Made by a program: the position numbers and the translations under genes. Positions 44,953 through 59,900 of a DNA stretch of 64,000 nt are shown here, one piece after another. The first letter of the stretch is position 1; each line of letters starts with the position of its first letter. The notes under the pieces were generated by a model. It had not been told where the DNA came from and searched no databases. It saw nothing but the letters and a program-made list of their open reading frames with translations. This DNA comes from Sisyra terminalis (taxonomy: Eukaryota > Arthropoda > Insecta > Neuroptera > Sisyridae): the NCBI GenBank assembly GCA_958496175.1, contig OY292278.1:10416001-10480000 (forward strand), read 5' to 3'.

Positions 44953-47900
44953 TTGTCAAGTGAAAAATTTTTGTCCTGTGAGCAAAAGGACACCTGCAAC
45001 ATCACATCAAATTTTCGAAAAGGACTATTTTCAAGTGCATAGAAAGGATATAAGGGATTGTTTTTTTCGCTAAAATTAAGCAGAATATTTAAGGCTGAAT
45101 CATGCTTAATCGAAATGCATTAAGAAAAATCGAATTTAACGGCTAGATCCTTGGGATATTAACACGGAGAGTTAAGGATGTAAATACACATGCACCAAAT
45201 TTGACCTTAAAATTGGTCGTTTTTGAGGGGTGCGATTTACTTATAAGGGTATATTGCAATAACGGATTCATAACCAATGCTCTAACACGAGAAGAAATGT
45301 GAAAACATTTTTGTCCTGTGTGTACAAGGACACCCGCAATGTCGCTTCAAAGTTTCAAGAAGGACTATTTTCAACTGCATAAAAAGGATATAAGGGATGG
45401 TTTCTTTTGCTAAAATTAAGCAGAATATTTAAGACTGAATCATGCTTAACCGAAGTGCATGAAAAAAATTCGAATTTAACGGCTAGATCCATGGGAAATT
45501 AAAACGGAAAGTTAAGGATGTAGAAACACATGCACCAAATTTGCCCTTAAAATTGGTCGTTTTTGAGGGGTGCGATTTCCTTATAAGGATATATTGCATC
45601 AATGGATTATCAAACAACACTCTAACGTGAGAAGTAATGTGAAAGAATTTTTGCTCTGTGTGCAAAAGGACACCCGCAATATCGTTTCAAAGTTTCAAAA
45701 AGGACTAATTTCCAGTTCATAAAAAGGATATAAGGGATAGTTTCTTTTGCTAAAATTAAGCAGAATATTTAAGACTGAATCATGCTTAACCGAAGTGCAT
45801 GAAAAAAATTCGAATTTAACGGCTAGATCCTTGGAAAATTAAAACGGAAAGTTAAGGATGTAGAAACACATGCACCAAATTTGCCCTTAAAATTGGTCGT
45901 TTTTGAGGGGTGCGATTTCCTTATAAGGATATATTGCATCAATGGATTATCAAACAACACTCTAACGTGAGAAGTAATGTGAAAGAATTTTTGCTCTGTG
46001 TGCAAAAGGACACCCGCAATATCGTTTCAAAGTTTCAAAAAGGACTAATTTCCAGTTCATAAAAAGGATATAAGGGATAGTTTCTTTTGCTAAAATTAAG
46101 CAGAATATTTAAGACTGAATCATGCTTAACCGAAGTGCATGAAAAAAATTCGAATTTAACGGCTAGATCCTTGGGAAATTAAAACGGAAAGTTAAGGATG
46201 TAGAAACACATGCACCAAATTTGCCCTTAAAATTGGTCGTTTTTGAGGGGTGCGATTTCCTTATAAGGATATATTGCATCAATGGATTATCAAACAACAC
46301 TCTAACGTGAGAAGTAATGTGAAAGAATTTTTGCTCTGTGTGCAAAAGGACACCCGCAATATCGTTTCAAAGTTTCAAAAAGGACTATTCTCCAGTTCAT
46401 AAAAAGGATATAAGGGATGGTTTCTTTTGCTAAAATTAAGCAGAATATTTAAGACTGAATCATGCTTAACCGAAGTGCATGAAAAAAATTCGAATTTAAC
46501 GGCTAGATCCTTGGGAAATTAAAACGGAAAGTTAAGGATGTAGAAACACATGCACCAAATTTGCCCTTAAAATTGGTCGTTTTTGAGGGGTGCGATTTCC
46601 TTATAAGGATATATTGCATCAATGGATTATCAAACAACACTCTAACGTGAGAAGTAATGTGAAAGAATTTTTGCTCTGTGAGCAAAAGGACACCCGCAAT
46701 ATCGTTTCAAAGTTTCAAAAAGGACTATTTTCCAGTTCATAAAAAGGATATAAGGGATGGTTTCTTTTGCTAAAATTAAGCAGAATATTTAAGACTGAAT
46801 CATGCTTAACCGAAGTGCATGAAAAAAATTCGAATTTAACGGCTAGATCCTTGGGAAATTAAAACGGAAAGTTAAGGATGTAGAAACACATGCACCAAAT
46901 TTGCCCTTAAAATTGGTCGTTTTTGAGGGGTGCGATTTCCTTATAAGGATATATTGCATCAATGGATTATCAAACAACACTCTAACGTGAGAAGTAATGT
47001 GAAAGAATTTTTGCTCTGTGAGCAAAAGGACACCCGCAATATCGTTTCAAAGTTTCAAAAAGGACTATTTTCCAGTTCATAAAAAGGATATAAGGGATGG
47101 TTTCTTTTGCTAAAATTAAGCAGAATATTTAAGACTGAATCATGCTTAACCGACGTGCATGAAAAAAATTCGAATTTAACGGCTAGATCCTTGGGAAATT
47201 TAAACGGAAAGTTAAGGATGTAGAAACACATGCACCAAATTTGCCCTTAAAATTGGTCGTTTTTGAGGGGTGCGATTTCCTTATAAGGATATAATGCATC
47301 AATGGATTATCAAACAACACTCTAACGTGAGAAGTAATGTGAAAGAATTTTTGCTCTGTGTGCAAAAGGACACCCGCAATATCGTTTCAAAGTTTCAAAA
47401 AGGACTATTTTCCAGTTCATAAAAAGGATATAAGGGATGGTTTCTTTTGCTAAAATTAAGCAGAATATTTAAGACTGATTCATGCTTAACCGAAGTGCAT
47501 GAAAAAAATTCGAATTTAACGGCTAGATCCTTGGGAAATTAAAACGGAAAGTTAAGGATGTAGAAACACATGCACCAAATTTGCCCTTAAAATTGGTCGT
47601 TTTTGAGGGGTGCGATTTCCTTATAAGGATATATTGCATCAATGGATTATCAAACAACACTCTAACGTGAGAAGTAATGTGAAAGAATTTTTGCTCTGTG
47701 TGCAAAAGGACACCCGCAATATCGTTTCAAAGTTTCAAAAAGGACTATTCTCCAGTTCATAAAAAGGATATAAGGGATGGTTTCTTTTGCTAAAATTAAG
47801 CAGAATATTAAAGACTGAATCATGCTTAACCGAAGTGCATGAAAAAAATTCGAATTTAACGGCTAGATCCTTGGGAAATTTAAACGGAAAGTTAAGGATG

Positions 47901-50900
47901 TAGAAACACATGCACCAAATTTGCCCTTAAAATTGGTCGTTTTTGAGGGGTGCGATTTCCTTATAAGGATATATTGCATCAATGGATTATCAAACAACAC
48001 TCTAACGTGAGAAGTAATGTGAAAGAATTTTTGCTCTGTGTGCAAAAGGACACCCGCAATATCGTTTCAAAGTTTCAAAAAGGACTATTTTCCAGTTCAT
48101 AAAAAGGATATAAGGGATGGTTTCTTTTGCTAAAATTAAGCAGAATATTTAAGACTGATTCATGCTTAACCGAAGTGCATGAAAAAAATTCGAATTTAAC
48201 GGCTAGATCCTTGGGAAATTAAAACGGAAAGTTAAGGATGTAGAAACACATGCACCAAATTTGCCCTTAAAATTGGTCGTTTTTGAGGGGTGCGATTTCC
48301 TTATAAGGATATATTGCATCAATGGATTATCAAACAACACTCTAACGTGAGAAGTAATGTGAAAGAATTTTTGCTCTGTGTGCAAAAGGACACCCGCAAT
48401 ATCGTTTCAAAGTTTCAAAAAGGACTATTCTCCAGTTCATAAAAAGGATATAAGGGATGGTTTCTTTTGCTAAAATTAAGCAGAATATTTAAGACTGAAT
48501 CATGCTTAACCGAAGTGCATGAAAAAAATTCGAATTTAACGGCTAGATCCTTGGGAAATTAAAACGGAAAGTTAAGGATGTAGAAACACATGCACCAAAT
48601 TTGCCCTTAAAATTGGTCGTTTTTGAGGGGTGCGATTTCCTTATAAGGATATATTGCATCAATGGATTATCAAACAACACTCTAACGTGAGAAGTAATGT
48701 GAAAGAATTTTTGCTCTGTGTGCAAAAGGACACCCGCAATATCGTTTCAAAGTTTCAAAAAGGACTAATTTCCAGTTCATAAAAAGGATATAAGGGATAG
48801 TTTCTTTTGCTAAAATTAAGCAGAATATTTAAGACTGAATCATGCTTAACCGAAGTGCATGAAAAAAATTCGAATTTAACGGCTAGATCCTTGGGAAATT
48901 AAAACGGAAAGTTAAGGATGTAGAAACACATGCACCAAATTTGCCCTTAAAATTGGTCGTTTTTGAGGGGTGCGATTTCCTTATAAGGATATATTGCATC
49001 AATGGATTATCAAACAACACTCTAACGTGAGAAGTAATGTGAAAGAATTTTTGCTCTGTGAGCAAAAGGACACCCGCAATATCGTTTCAAAGTTTCAAAA
49101 AGGACTATTTTCCAGTTCATAAAAAGGATATAAGGGATGGTTTCTTTTGCTAAAATTAAGCAGAATATTTAAGACTGAATCATGCTTAACCGACGTGCAT
49201 GAAAAAAATTCGAATTTAACGTCTAGATCCTTGGGAAATTTAAACGGAAAGTTAAGGATGTAGAAACACATGCACCAAATTTGCCCTTAAAATTGGTCGT
49301 TTTTGAGGGGTGCGATTTCCTTATAAGGATATATTGCATCAATGGATTATCAAACAACACTCTAACGTGAGAAGTAATGTGAAAGAATTTTTGCTCTGTG
49401 TGCAAAAGGACACCCGCAATATCGTTTCAAAGTTTCAAAAAGGACTATTTTCCAGTTCATAAAAAGGATATAAGGGATGGTTTCTTTTGCTAAAATTAAG
49501 CAGAATATTTAAGACTGAATCATGCTTAACCGAAGTGCATGAAAAAAATTCGAATTTAACGGCTAGATCCTTGGGAAATTAAAACGGAAAGTTAAGGATG
49601 TAGAAACACATGCACCAAATTTGCCCTTAAAATTGGTCGTTTTTGAGGGGTGCGATTTCCTTATAAGGATATATTGCTTCAATGGATTATCAAACAACAC
49701 TCTAACGTGAGAAGTAATGTGAAAGAATTTTTGCTCTGTGTGCAAAAGGACACCCGCAATATCGTTTCAAAGTTTCAAAAAGGACTATTCTCCAGTTCAT
49801 AAAAAGGATATAAGGGATGGTTTCTTTTGCTAAAATTAAGCAGAATATTTAAGACTGAATCATGCTTAACCGAAGTGCATGAAAAAAATTCGAATTTAAC
49901 GGCTAGATCCTTGGGAAATTAAAACGGAAAGTTAAGGATGTAGAAACACATGCACCAAATTTGCCCTTAAAATTGGTCGTTTTTGAGGGGTGCGATTTCC
50001 TTATAAGGATATATTGCATCAATGGATTATCAAACAACACTCTAACGTGAGAAGTAATGTGAAAGAATTTTTGCTCTGTGTGCAAAAGGACACCCGCAAT
50101 ATCGTTTCAAAGTTTCAAAAAGGACTAATTTCCAGTTCATAAAAAGGATATAAGGGATAGTTTCTTTTGCTAAAATTAAGCAGAATATTTAAGACTGAAT
50201 CATGCTTAACCGAAGTGCATGAAAAAAATTCGAATTTAACGGCTAGATCCATGGGAAATTAAAACGGAAAGTTAAGGATGTAGAAACACATGCACCAAAT
50301 TTGCCCTTAAAATTGGTCGTTTTTGAGGGGTGCGATTTCCTTATAAGGATATATTGCATCAATGGATTATCAAACAACACTCTAACGTGAGAAGTATTGT
50401 GAAAGAATTTTTGCTCTGTGTGCAAAAGGACACCCGCAATATCGTTTCAAAGTTTCAAAAAGGACTAATTTCCAGTTCATAAAAAGGATATAAGGGATAG
50501 TTTCTTTTGCTAAAATTAAGCAGAATATTTAAGACTGAATCATGCTTAACCGAAGTGCATGAAAAAAATTCGAATTTAACGGCTAGATCCTTGGGAAATT
50601 AAAACGGAAAGTTAAGGATGTAGAAACACATGCACCAAATTTGCCCTTAAAATTGGTCGTTTTTGAGGGGTGCGATTTCCTTATAAGGATATATTGCTTC
50701 AATGGATTATCAAACAACACTCTAACGTGAGAAGTAATGTGAAAGAATTTTTGCTCTGTGTGCAAAAGGACACCCGCAATATCGTTTCAAAGTTTCAAAA
50801 AGGACTATTCTCCAGTTCATAAAAAGGATATAAGGGATGGTTTCTTTTGCTAAAATTAAGCAGAATATTTAAGACTGAATCATGCTTAACCGAAGTGCAT

Positions 50901-53900
50901 GAAAAAAATTCGAATTTAAAGGCTAGATCCTTGGGAAATTAAAACGGAAAGTTAAGGATGTAGAAACACATGCACCAAATTTGCCCTTAAAATTGGTCGT
51001 TTTTGAGGGGTGCGATTTCCTTATAAGGATATATTGCTTCAATGGATTATCAAACAACACTCTAACGTGAGAAGTAATGTGAAAGAATTTTTGCTCTGTG
51101 TGCAAAAGGACACCCGCAATATCGTTTCAAAGTTTCAAAAAGGACTATTCTCCAGTTCATAAAAAGGATATAAGGGATGGTTTCTTTTGCTAAAATTAAG
51201 CAGAATATTTAAGACTGAATCATGCTTAACCGAAGTGCATGAAAAAAATTCGAATTTAAAGGCTAGATCCTTGGGAAATTAAAACGGAAAGTTAAGGATG
51301 TAGAAACACATGCACCAAATTTGCCCTTAAAATTGGTCGTTTTTGAGGGGTGCGATTTCCTTATAAGGATATATTGCATCAATGGATTATCAAACAACAC
51401 TCTAACGTGAGAAGTAATGTGAAAGAATTTTTGCTCTGTGTGCAAAAGGACACCCGCAATATCGTTTCAAAGTTTCAAAATGGACTATTTTCCAGTTCAT
51501 AAAAAGGATATAAGGGATGGTTTCTTTTGCTAAAATTAAGCAGAATATTTAAGACTGAATCATGCTTAACCGAAGTGCATGAAAAAAATTCGAATTTAAC
51601 GGCTAGATCCTTGGGAAATTAAAACGGAAAGTTAAGGATGTAGAAACACATGCACCAAATTTGCCCTTAAAATTGGTCGTTTTTGAGGGGTGCGATTTCC
51701 TTATAAGGATATATTGCATCAATGGATTATCAAACAACACTCTAACGTGAGAAGTAATGTGAAAGAATTTTTGCTCTGTGTGCAAAAGGACACCCGCAAT
51801 ATCGTTTCAAAGTTTCAAAAAGGACTATTTTCCAGTTCATAAAAAGGATATAAGGGATGGTTTCTTTTGCTAAAATTAAGCAGAATATTTAAGACTGATT
51901 CATGCTTAACCGAAGTGCATGAAAAAAATTCGAATTTAACGGCTAGATCCTTGGGAAATTAAAACGGAAAGTTAAGGATGTAGAAACACATGCACCAAAT
52001 TTGCCCTTAAAATTGGTCGTTTTTGAGGGGTGCGATTTCCTTATAAGGATATATTGCATCAATGGATTATCAAACAACACTCTAACGTGAGAAGTAATGT
52101 GAAAGAATTTTTGCTCTGTGTGCAAAAGGACACCCGCAATATCGTTTCAAAGTTTCAAAAAGGACTATTCTCCAGTTCATAAAAAGGATATAAGGGATGG
52201 TTTCTTTTGCTAAAATTAAGCAGAATATTTAAGACTGAATCATGCTTAACCGAAGTGCATGAAAAAAATTCGAATTTAACGGCTAGATCCTTGGGAAATT
52301 AAAACGGAAAGTTAAGGATGTAGAAACACATGCACCAAATTTGCCCTTAAAATTGGTCGTTTTTGAGGGGTGCGATTTCCTTATAAGGATATATTGCATC
52401 AATGGATTATCAAACAACACTCTAACGTGAGAAGTAATGTGAAAGAATTTTTGCTCTGTGTGCAAAAGGACACCCGCAATATCGTTTCAAAGTTTCAAAA
52501 AGGACTAATTTCCAGTTCATAAAAAGGATATAAGGGATAGTTTCTTTTGCTAAAATTAAGCAGAATATTTAAGACTGAATCATGCTTAACCGAAGTGCAT
52601 GAAAAAAATTCGAATTTAACGGCTAGATCCTTGGGAAATTAAAACGGAAAGTTAAGGATGTAGAAACACATGCACCAAATTTGCCCTTAAAATTGGTCGT
52701 TTTTGAGGGGTGCGATTTCCTTATAAGGATATATTGCATCAATGGATTATCAAACAACACTCTAACGTGAGAAGTAATGTGAAAGAATTTTTGCTCTGTG
52801 AGCAAAAGGACACCCGCAATATCGTTTCAAAGTTTCAAAAAGGACTATTTTCCAGTTCATAAAAAGGATATAAGGGATGGTTTCTTTTGCTAAAATTAAG
52901 CAGAATATTTAAGACTGAATCATGCTTAACCGACGTGCATGAAAAAAATTCGAATTTAACGTCTAGATCCTTGGGAAATTTAAACGGAAAGTTAAGGATG
53001 TAGAAACACATGCACCAAATTTGCCCTTAAAATTGGTCGTTTTTGAGGGGTGCGATTTCCTTATAAGGATATATTGCATCAATGGATTATCAAACAACAC
53101 TCTAACGTGAGAAGTAATGTGAAAGAATTTTTGCTCTGTGTGCAAAAGGACACCCGCAATATCGTTTCAAAGTTTCAAAAAGGACTATTTTCCAGTTCAT
53201 AAAAAGGATATAAGGGATGGTTTCTTTTGCTAAAATTAAGCAGAATATTTAAGACTGAATCATGCTTAACCGAAGTGCATGAAAAAAATTCGAATTTAAC
53301 GGCTAGATCCTTGGGAAATTAAAACGGAAAGTTAAGGATGTAGAAACACATGCACCAAATTTGCCCTTAAAATTGGTCGTTTTTGAGGGGTGCGATTTCC
53401 TTATAAGGATATATTGCTTCAATGGATTATCAAACAACACTCTAACGTGAGAAGTAATGTGAAAGAATTTTTGCTCTGTGTGCAAAAGGACACCCGCAAT
53501 ATCGTTTCAAAGTTTCAAAAAGGACTATTCTCCAGTTCATAAAAAGGATATAAGGGATGGTTTCTTTTGCTAAAATTAAGCAGAATATTTAAGACTGAAT
53601 CATGCTTAACCGAAGTGCATGAAAAAAATTCGAATTTAACGGCTAGATCCTTGGGAAATTAAAACGGAAAGTTAAGGATGTAGAAACACATGCACCAAAT
53701 TTGCCCTTAAAATTGGTCGTTTTTGAGGGGTGCGATTTCCTTATAAGGATATATTGCATCAATGGATTATCAAACAACACTCTAACGTGAGAAGTAATGT
53801 GAAAGAATTTTTGCTCTGTGTGCAAAAGGACACCCGCAATATCGTTTCAAAGTTTCAAAAAGGACTAATTTCCAGTTCATAAAAAGGATATAAGGGATAG

Positions 53901-56900
53901 TTTCTTTTGCTAAAATTAAGCAGAATATTTAAGACTGAATCATGCTTAACCGAAGTGCATGAAAAAAATTCGAATTTAACGGCTAGATCCATGGGAAATT
54001 AAAACGGAAAGTTAAGGATGTAGAAACACATGCACCAAATTTGCCCTTAAAATTGGTCGTTTTTGAGGGGTGCGATTTCCTTATAAGGATATATTGCATC
54101 AATGGATTATCAAACAACACTCTAACGTGAGAAGTAATGTGAAAGAATTTTTGCTCTGTGAGCAAAAGGACACCCGCAATATCGTTTCAAAGTTTCAAAA
54201 AGGACTATTTTCCAGTTCATAAAAAGGATATAAGGGATGGTTTCTTTTGCTAAAATTAAGCAGAATATTTAAGACTGAATCATGCTTAACCGACGTGCAT
54301 GAAAAAAATTCGAATTTAACGGCTAGATCCTTGGGAAATTTAAACGGAAAGTTAAGGATGTAGAAACACATGCACCAAATTTGCCCTTAAAATTGGTCGT
54401 TTTTGAGGGGTGCGATTTCCTTATAAGGATATATTGCATCAATGGATTATCAAACAACACTCTAACGTGAGAAGTAATGTGAAAGAATTTTTGCTCTGTG
54501 TGCAAAAGGACACCCGCAATATCGTTTCAAAGTTTCAAAAAGGACTATTTTCCAGTTCATAAAAAGGATATAAGGGATGGTTTCTTTTGCTAAAATTAAG
54601 CAGAATATTTAAGACTGATTCATGCTTAACCGAAGTGCATGAAAAAAATTCGAATTTAACGGCTAGATCCTTGGGAAATTAAAACGGAAAGTTAAGGATG
54701 TAGAAACACATGCACCAAATTTGCCCTTAAAATTGGTCGTTTTTGAGGGGTGCGATTTCCTTATAAGGATATATTGCATCAATGGATTATCAAACAACAC
54801 TCTAACGTGAGAAGTAATGTGAAAGAATTTTTGCTCTGTGTGCAAAAGGACACCCGCAATATCGTTTCAAAGTTTCAAAATGGACTATTTTCCAGTTCAT
54901 AAAAAGGATATAAGGGATGGTTTCTTTTGCTAAAATTAAGCAGAATATTTAAGACTGAATCATGCTTAACCGAAGTGCATGAAAAAAATTCGAATTTAAC
55001 GGCTAGATCCTTGGGAAATTAAAACGGAAAGTTAAGGATGTAGAAACACATGCACCAAATTTGCCCTTAAAATTGGTCGTTTTTGAGGGGTGCGATTTCC
55101 TTATAAGGATATATTGCATCAATGGATTATCAAACAACACTCTAACGTGAGAAGTAATGTGAAAGAATTTTTGCTCTGTGTGCAAAAGGACACCCGCAAT
55201 ATCGTTTCAAAGTTTCAAAAAGGACTATTTTCCAGTTCATAAAAAGGATATAAGGGATGGTTTCTTTTGCTAAAATTAAGCAGAATATTTAAGACTGAAT
55301 CATGCTTAACCGAAGTGCATGAAAAAAATTCGAATTTAACGGCTAGATCCTTGGGAAATTAAAACGGAAAGTTAAGGATGTAGAAACACATGCACCAAAT
55401 TTGCCCTTAAAATTGGTCGTTTTTGAGGGGTGCGATTTCCTTATAAGGATATATTGCATCAATGGATTATCAAACAACACTCTAACGTGAGAAGTAATGT
55501 GAAAGAATTTTTGCTCTGTGAGCAAAAGGACACCCGCAATATCGTTTCAAAGTTTCAAAAAGGACTATTTTCCAGTTCATAAAAAGGATATAAGGGATGG
55601 TTTCTTTTGCTAAAATTAAGCAGAATATTTAAGACTGAATCATGCTTAACCGACGTGCATGAAAAAAATTCGAATTTAACGGCTAGATCCTTGGGAAATT
55701 TAAACGGAAAGTTAAGGATGTAGAAACACATGCACCAAATTTGCCCTTAAAATTGGTCGTTTTTGAGGGGTGCGATTTCCTTATAAGGATATATTGCATC
55801 AATGGATTATCAAACAACACTCTAACGTGAGAAGTAATGTGAAAGAATTTTTGCTCTGTGTGCAAAAGGACACCCGCAATATCGTTTCAAAGTTTCAAAA
55901 AGGACTATTTTCCAGTTCATAAAAAGGATATAAGGGATGGTTTCTTTTGCTAAAATTAAGCAGAATATTTAAGACTGATTCATGCTTAACCGAAGTGCAT
56001 GAAAAAAATTCGAATTTAACGGCTAGATCCTTGGGAAATTAAAACGGAAAGTTAAGGATGTAGAAACACATGCACCAAATTTGCCCTTAAAATTGGTCGT
56101 TTTTGAGGGGTGCGATTTCCTTATAAGGATATATTGCATCAATGGATTATCAAACAACACTCTAACGTGAGAAGTAATGTGAAAGAATTTTTGCTCTGTG
56201 TGCAAAAGGACACCCGCAATATCGTTTCAAAGTTTCAAAAAGGACTATTCTCCAGTTCATAAAAAGGATATAAGGGATGGTTTCTTTTGCTAAAATTAAG
56301 CAGAATATTTAAGACTGAATCATGCTTAACCGAAGTGCATGAAAAAAATTCGAATTTAACGGCTAGATCCTTGGGAAATTAAAACGGAAAGTTAAGGATG
56401 TAGAAACACATGCACCAAATTTGCCCTTAAAATTGGTCGTTTTTGAGGGGTGCGATTTCCTTATAAGGATATATTGCATCAATGGATTATCAAACAACAC
56501 TCTAACGTGAGAAGTAATGTGAAAGAATTTTTGCTCTGTGTGCAAAAGGACACCCGCAATATCGTTTCAAAGTTTCAAAAAGGACTAATTTCCAGTTCAT
56601 AAAAAGGATATAAGGGATAGTTTCTTTTGCTAAAATTAAGCAGAATATTTAAGACTGAATCATGCTTAACCGAAGTGCATGAAAAAAATTCGAATTTAAC
56701 GGCTAGATCCTTGGGAAATTAAAACGGAAAGTTAAGGATGTAGAAACACATGCACCAAATTTGCCCTTAAAATTGGTCGTTTTTGAGGGGTGCGATTTCC
56801 TTATAAGGATATATTGCATCAATGGATTATCAAACAACACTCTAACGTGAGAAGTAATGTGAAAGAATTTTTGCTCTGTGAGCAAAAGGACACCCGCAAT

Positions 56901-59900
56901 ATCGTTTCAAAGTTTCAAAAAGGACTATTTTCCAGTTCATAAAAAGGATATAAGGGATGGTTTCTTTTGCTAAAATTAAGCAGAATATTTAAGACTGAAT
57001 CATGCTTAACCGACGTGCATGAAAAAAATTCGAATTTAACGTCTAGATCCTTGGGAAATTTAAACGGAAAGTTAAGGATGTAGAAACACATGCACCAAAT
57101 TTGCCCTTAAAATTGGTCGTTTTTGAGGGGTGCGATTTCCTTATAAGGATATATTGCATCAATGGATTATCAAACAACACTCTAACGTGAGAAGTAATGT
57201 GAAAGAATTTTTGCTCTGTGTGCAAAAGGACACCCGCAATATCGTTTCAAAGTTTCAAAAAGGACTATTTTCCAGTTCATAAAAAGGATATAAGGGATGG
57301 TTTCTTTTGCTAAAATTAAGCAGAATATTTAAGACTGAATCATGCTTAACCGAAGTGCATGAAAAAAATTCGAATTTAACGGCTAGATCCTTGGGAAATT
57401 AAAACGGAAAGTTAAGGATGTAAAAACACATGCACCAAATTTGCCCTTAAAATTGGTCGTTTTTGAGGGGTGCGATTTCCTTATAAGGATATATTGCTTC
57501 AATGGATTATCAAACAACACTCTAACGTGAGAAGTAATGTGAAAGAATTTTTGCTCTGTGTGCAAAAGGACACCCGCAATATCGTTTCAAAGTTTCAAAA
57601 AGGACTATTCTCCAGTTCATAAAAAGGATATAAGGGATGGTTTCTTTTGCTAAAATTAAGCAGAATATTTAAGACTGAATCATGCTTAACCGAAGTGCAT
57701 GAAAAAAATTCGAATTTAACGGCTAGATCCTTGGGAAATTAAAACGGAAAGTTAAGGATGTAGAAACACATGCACCAAATTTGCCCTTAAAATTGGTCGT
57801 TTTTGAGGGGTGCGATTTCCTTATAAGGATATATTGCATCAATGGATTATCAAACAACACTCTAACGTGAGAAGTAATGTGAAAGAATTTTTGCTCTGTG
57901 TGCAAAAGGACACCCGCAATATCGTTTCAAAGTTTCAAAAAGGACTAATTTCCAGTTCATAAAAAGGATATAAGGGATAGTTTCTTTTGCTAAAATTAAG
58001 CAGAATATTTAAGACTGAATCATGCTTAACCGAAGTGCATGAAAAAAATTCGAATTTAACGGCTAGATCCATGGGAAATTAAAACGGAAAGTTAAGGATG
58101 TAGAAACACATGCACCAAATTTGCCCTTAAAATTGGTCGTTTTTGAGGGGTGCGATTTCCTTATAAGGATATATTGCATCAATGGATTATCAAACAACAC
58201 TCTAACGTGAGAAGTAATGTGAAAGAATTTTTGCTCTGTGTGCAAAAGGACACCCGCAATATCGTTTCAAAGTTTCAAAAAGGACTAATTTCCAGTTCAT
58301 AAAAAGGATATAAGGGATAGTTTCTTTTGCTAAAATTAAGCAGAATATTTAAGACTGAATCATGCTTAACCGAAGTGCATGAAAAAAATTCGAATTTAAC
58401 GGCTAGATCCTTGGGAAATTAAAACGGAAAGTTAAGGATGTAGAAACACATCCACCAAATTTGCCCTTAAAATTGGTCGTTTTTGAGGGGTGCGATTTCC
58501 TTATAAGGATATATTGCTTCAATGGATTATCAAACAACACTCTAACGTGAGAAGTAATGTGAAAGAATTTTTGCTCTGTGTGCAAAAGGACACCCGCAAT
58601 ATCGTTTCAAAGTTTCAAAAAGGACTATTCTCCAGTTCATAAAAAGGATATAAGGGATGGTTTCTTTTGCTAAAATTAAGCAGAATATTTAAGACTGAAT
58701 CATGCTTAACCGAAGTGCATGAAAAAAATTCGAATTTAAAGGCTAGATCCTTGGGAAATTAAAACGGAAAGTTAAGGATGTAGAAACACATGCACCAAAT
58801 TTGCCCTTAAAATTGGTCGTTTTTGAGGGGTGCGATTTCCTTATAAGGATATATTGCTTCAATGGATTATCAAACAACACTCTAACGTGAGAAGTAATGT
58901 GAAAGAATTTTTGCTCTGTGTGCAAAAGGACACCCGCAATATCGTTTCAAAGTTTCAAAAAGGACTATTCTCCAGTTCATAAAAAGGATATAAGGGATGG
59001 TTTCTTTTGCTAAAATTAAGCAGAATATTTAAGACTGAATCATGCTTAACCGAAGTGCATGAAAAAAATTCGAATTTAAAGGCTAGATCCTTGGGAAATT
59101 AAAACGGAAAGTTAAGGATGTAGAAACACATGCACCAAATTTGCCCTTAAAATTGGTCGTTTTTGAGGGGTGCGATTTCCTTATAAGGATATATTGCATC
59201 AATGGATTATCAAACAACACTCTAACGTGAGAAGTAATGTGAAAGAATTTTTGCTCTGTGTGCAAAAGGACACCCGCAATATCGTTTCAAAGTTTCAAAA
59301 TGGACTATTTTCCAGTTCATAAAAAGGATATAAGGGATGGTTTCTTTTGCTAAAATTAAGCAGAATATTTAAGACTGAATCATGCTTAACCGAAGTGCAT
59401 GAAAAAAATTCGAATTTAACGGCTAGATCCTTGGGAAATTAAAACGGAAAGTTAAGGATGTAGAAACACATGCACCAAATTTGCCCTTAAAATTGGTCGT
59501 TTTTGAGGGGTGCGATTTCCTTATAAGGATATATTGCATCAATGGATTATCAAACAACACTCTAACGTGAGAAGTAATGTGAAAGAATTTTTGCTCTGTG
59601 TGCAAAAGGACACCCGCAATATCGTTTCAAAGTTTCAAAAAGGACTATTTTCCAGTTCATAAAAAGGATATAAGGGATGGTTTCTTTTGCTAAAATTAAG
59701 CAGAATATTTAAGACTGAATCATGCTTAACCGAAGTGCATGAAAAAAATTCGAATTTAACGGCTAGATCCTTGGGAAATTAAAACGGAAAGTTAAGGATG
59801 TAGAAACACATGCACCAAATTTGCCCTTAAAATTGGTCGTTTTTGAGGGGTGCGATTTCCTTATAAGGATATATTGCATCAATGGATTATCAAACAACAC

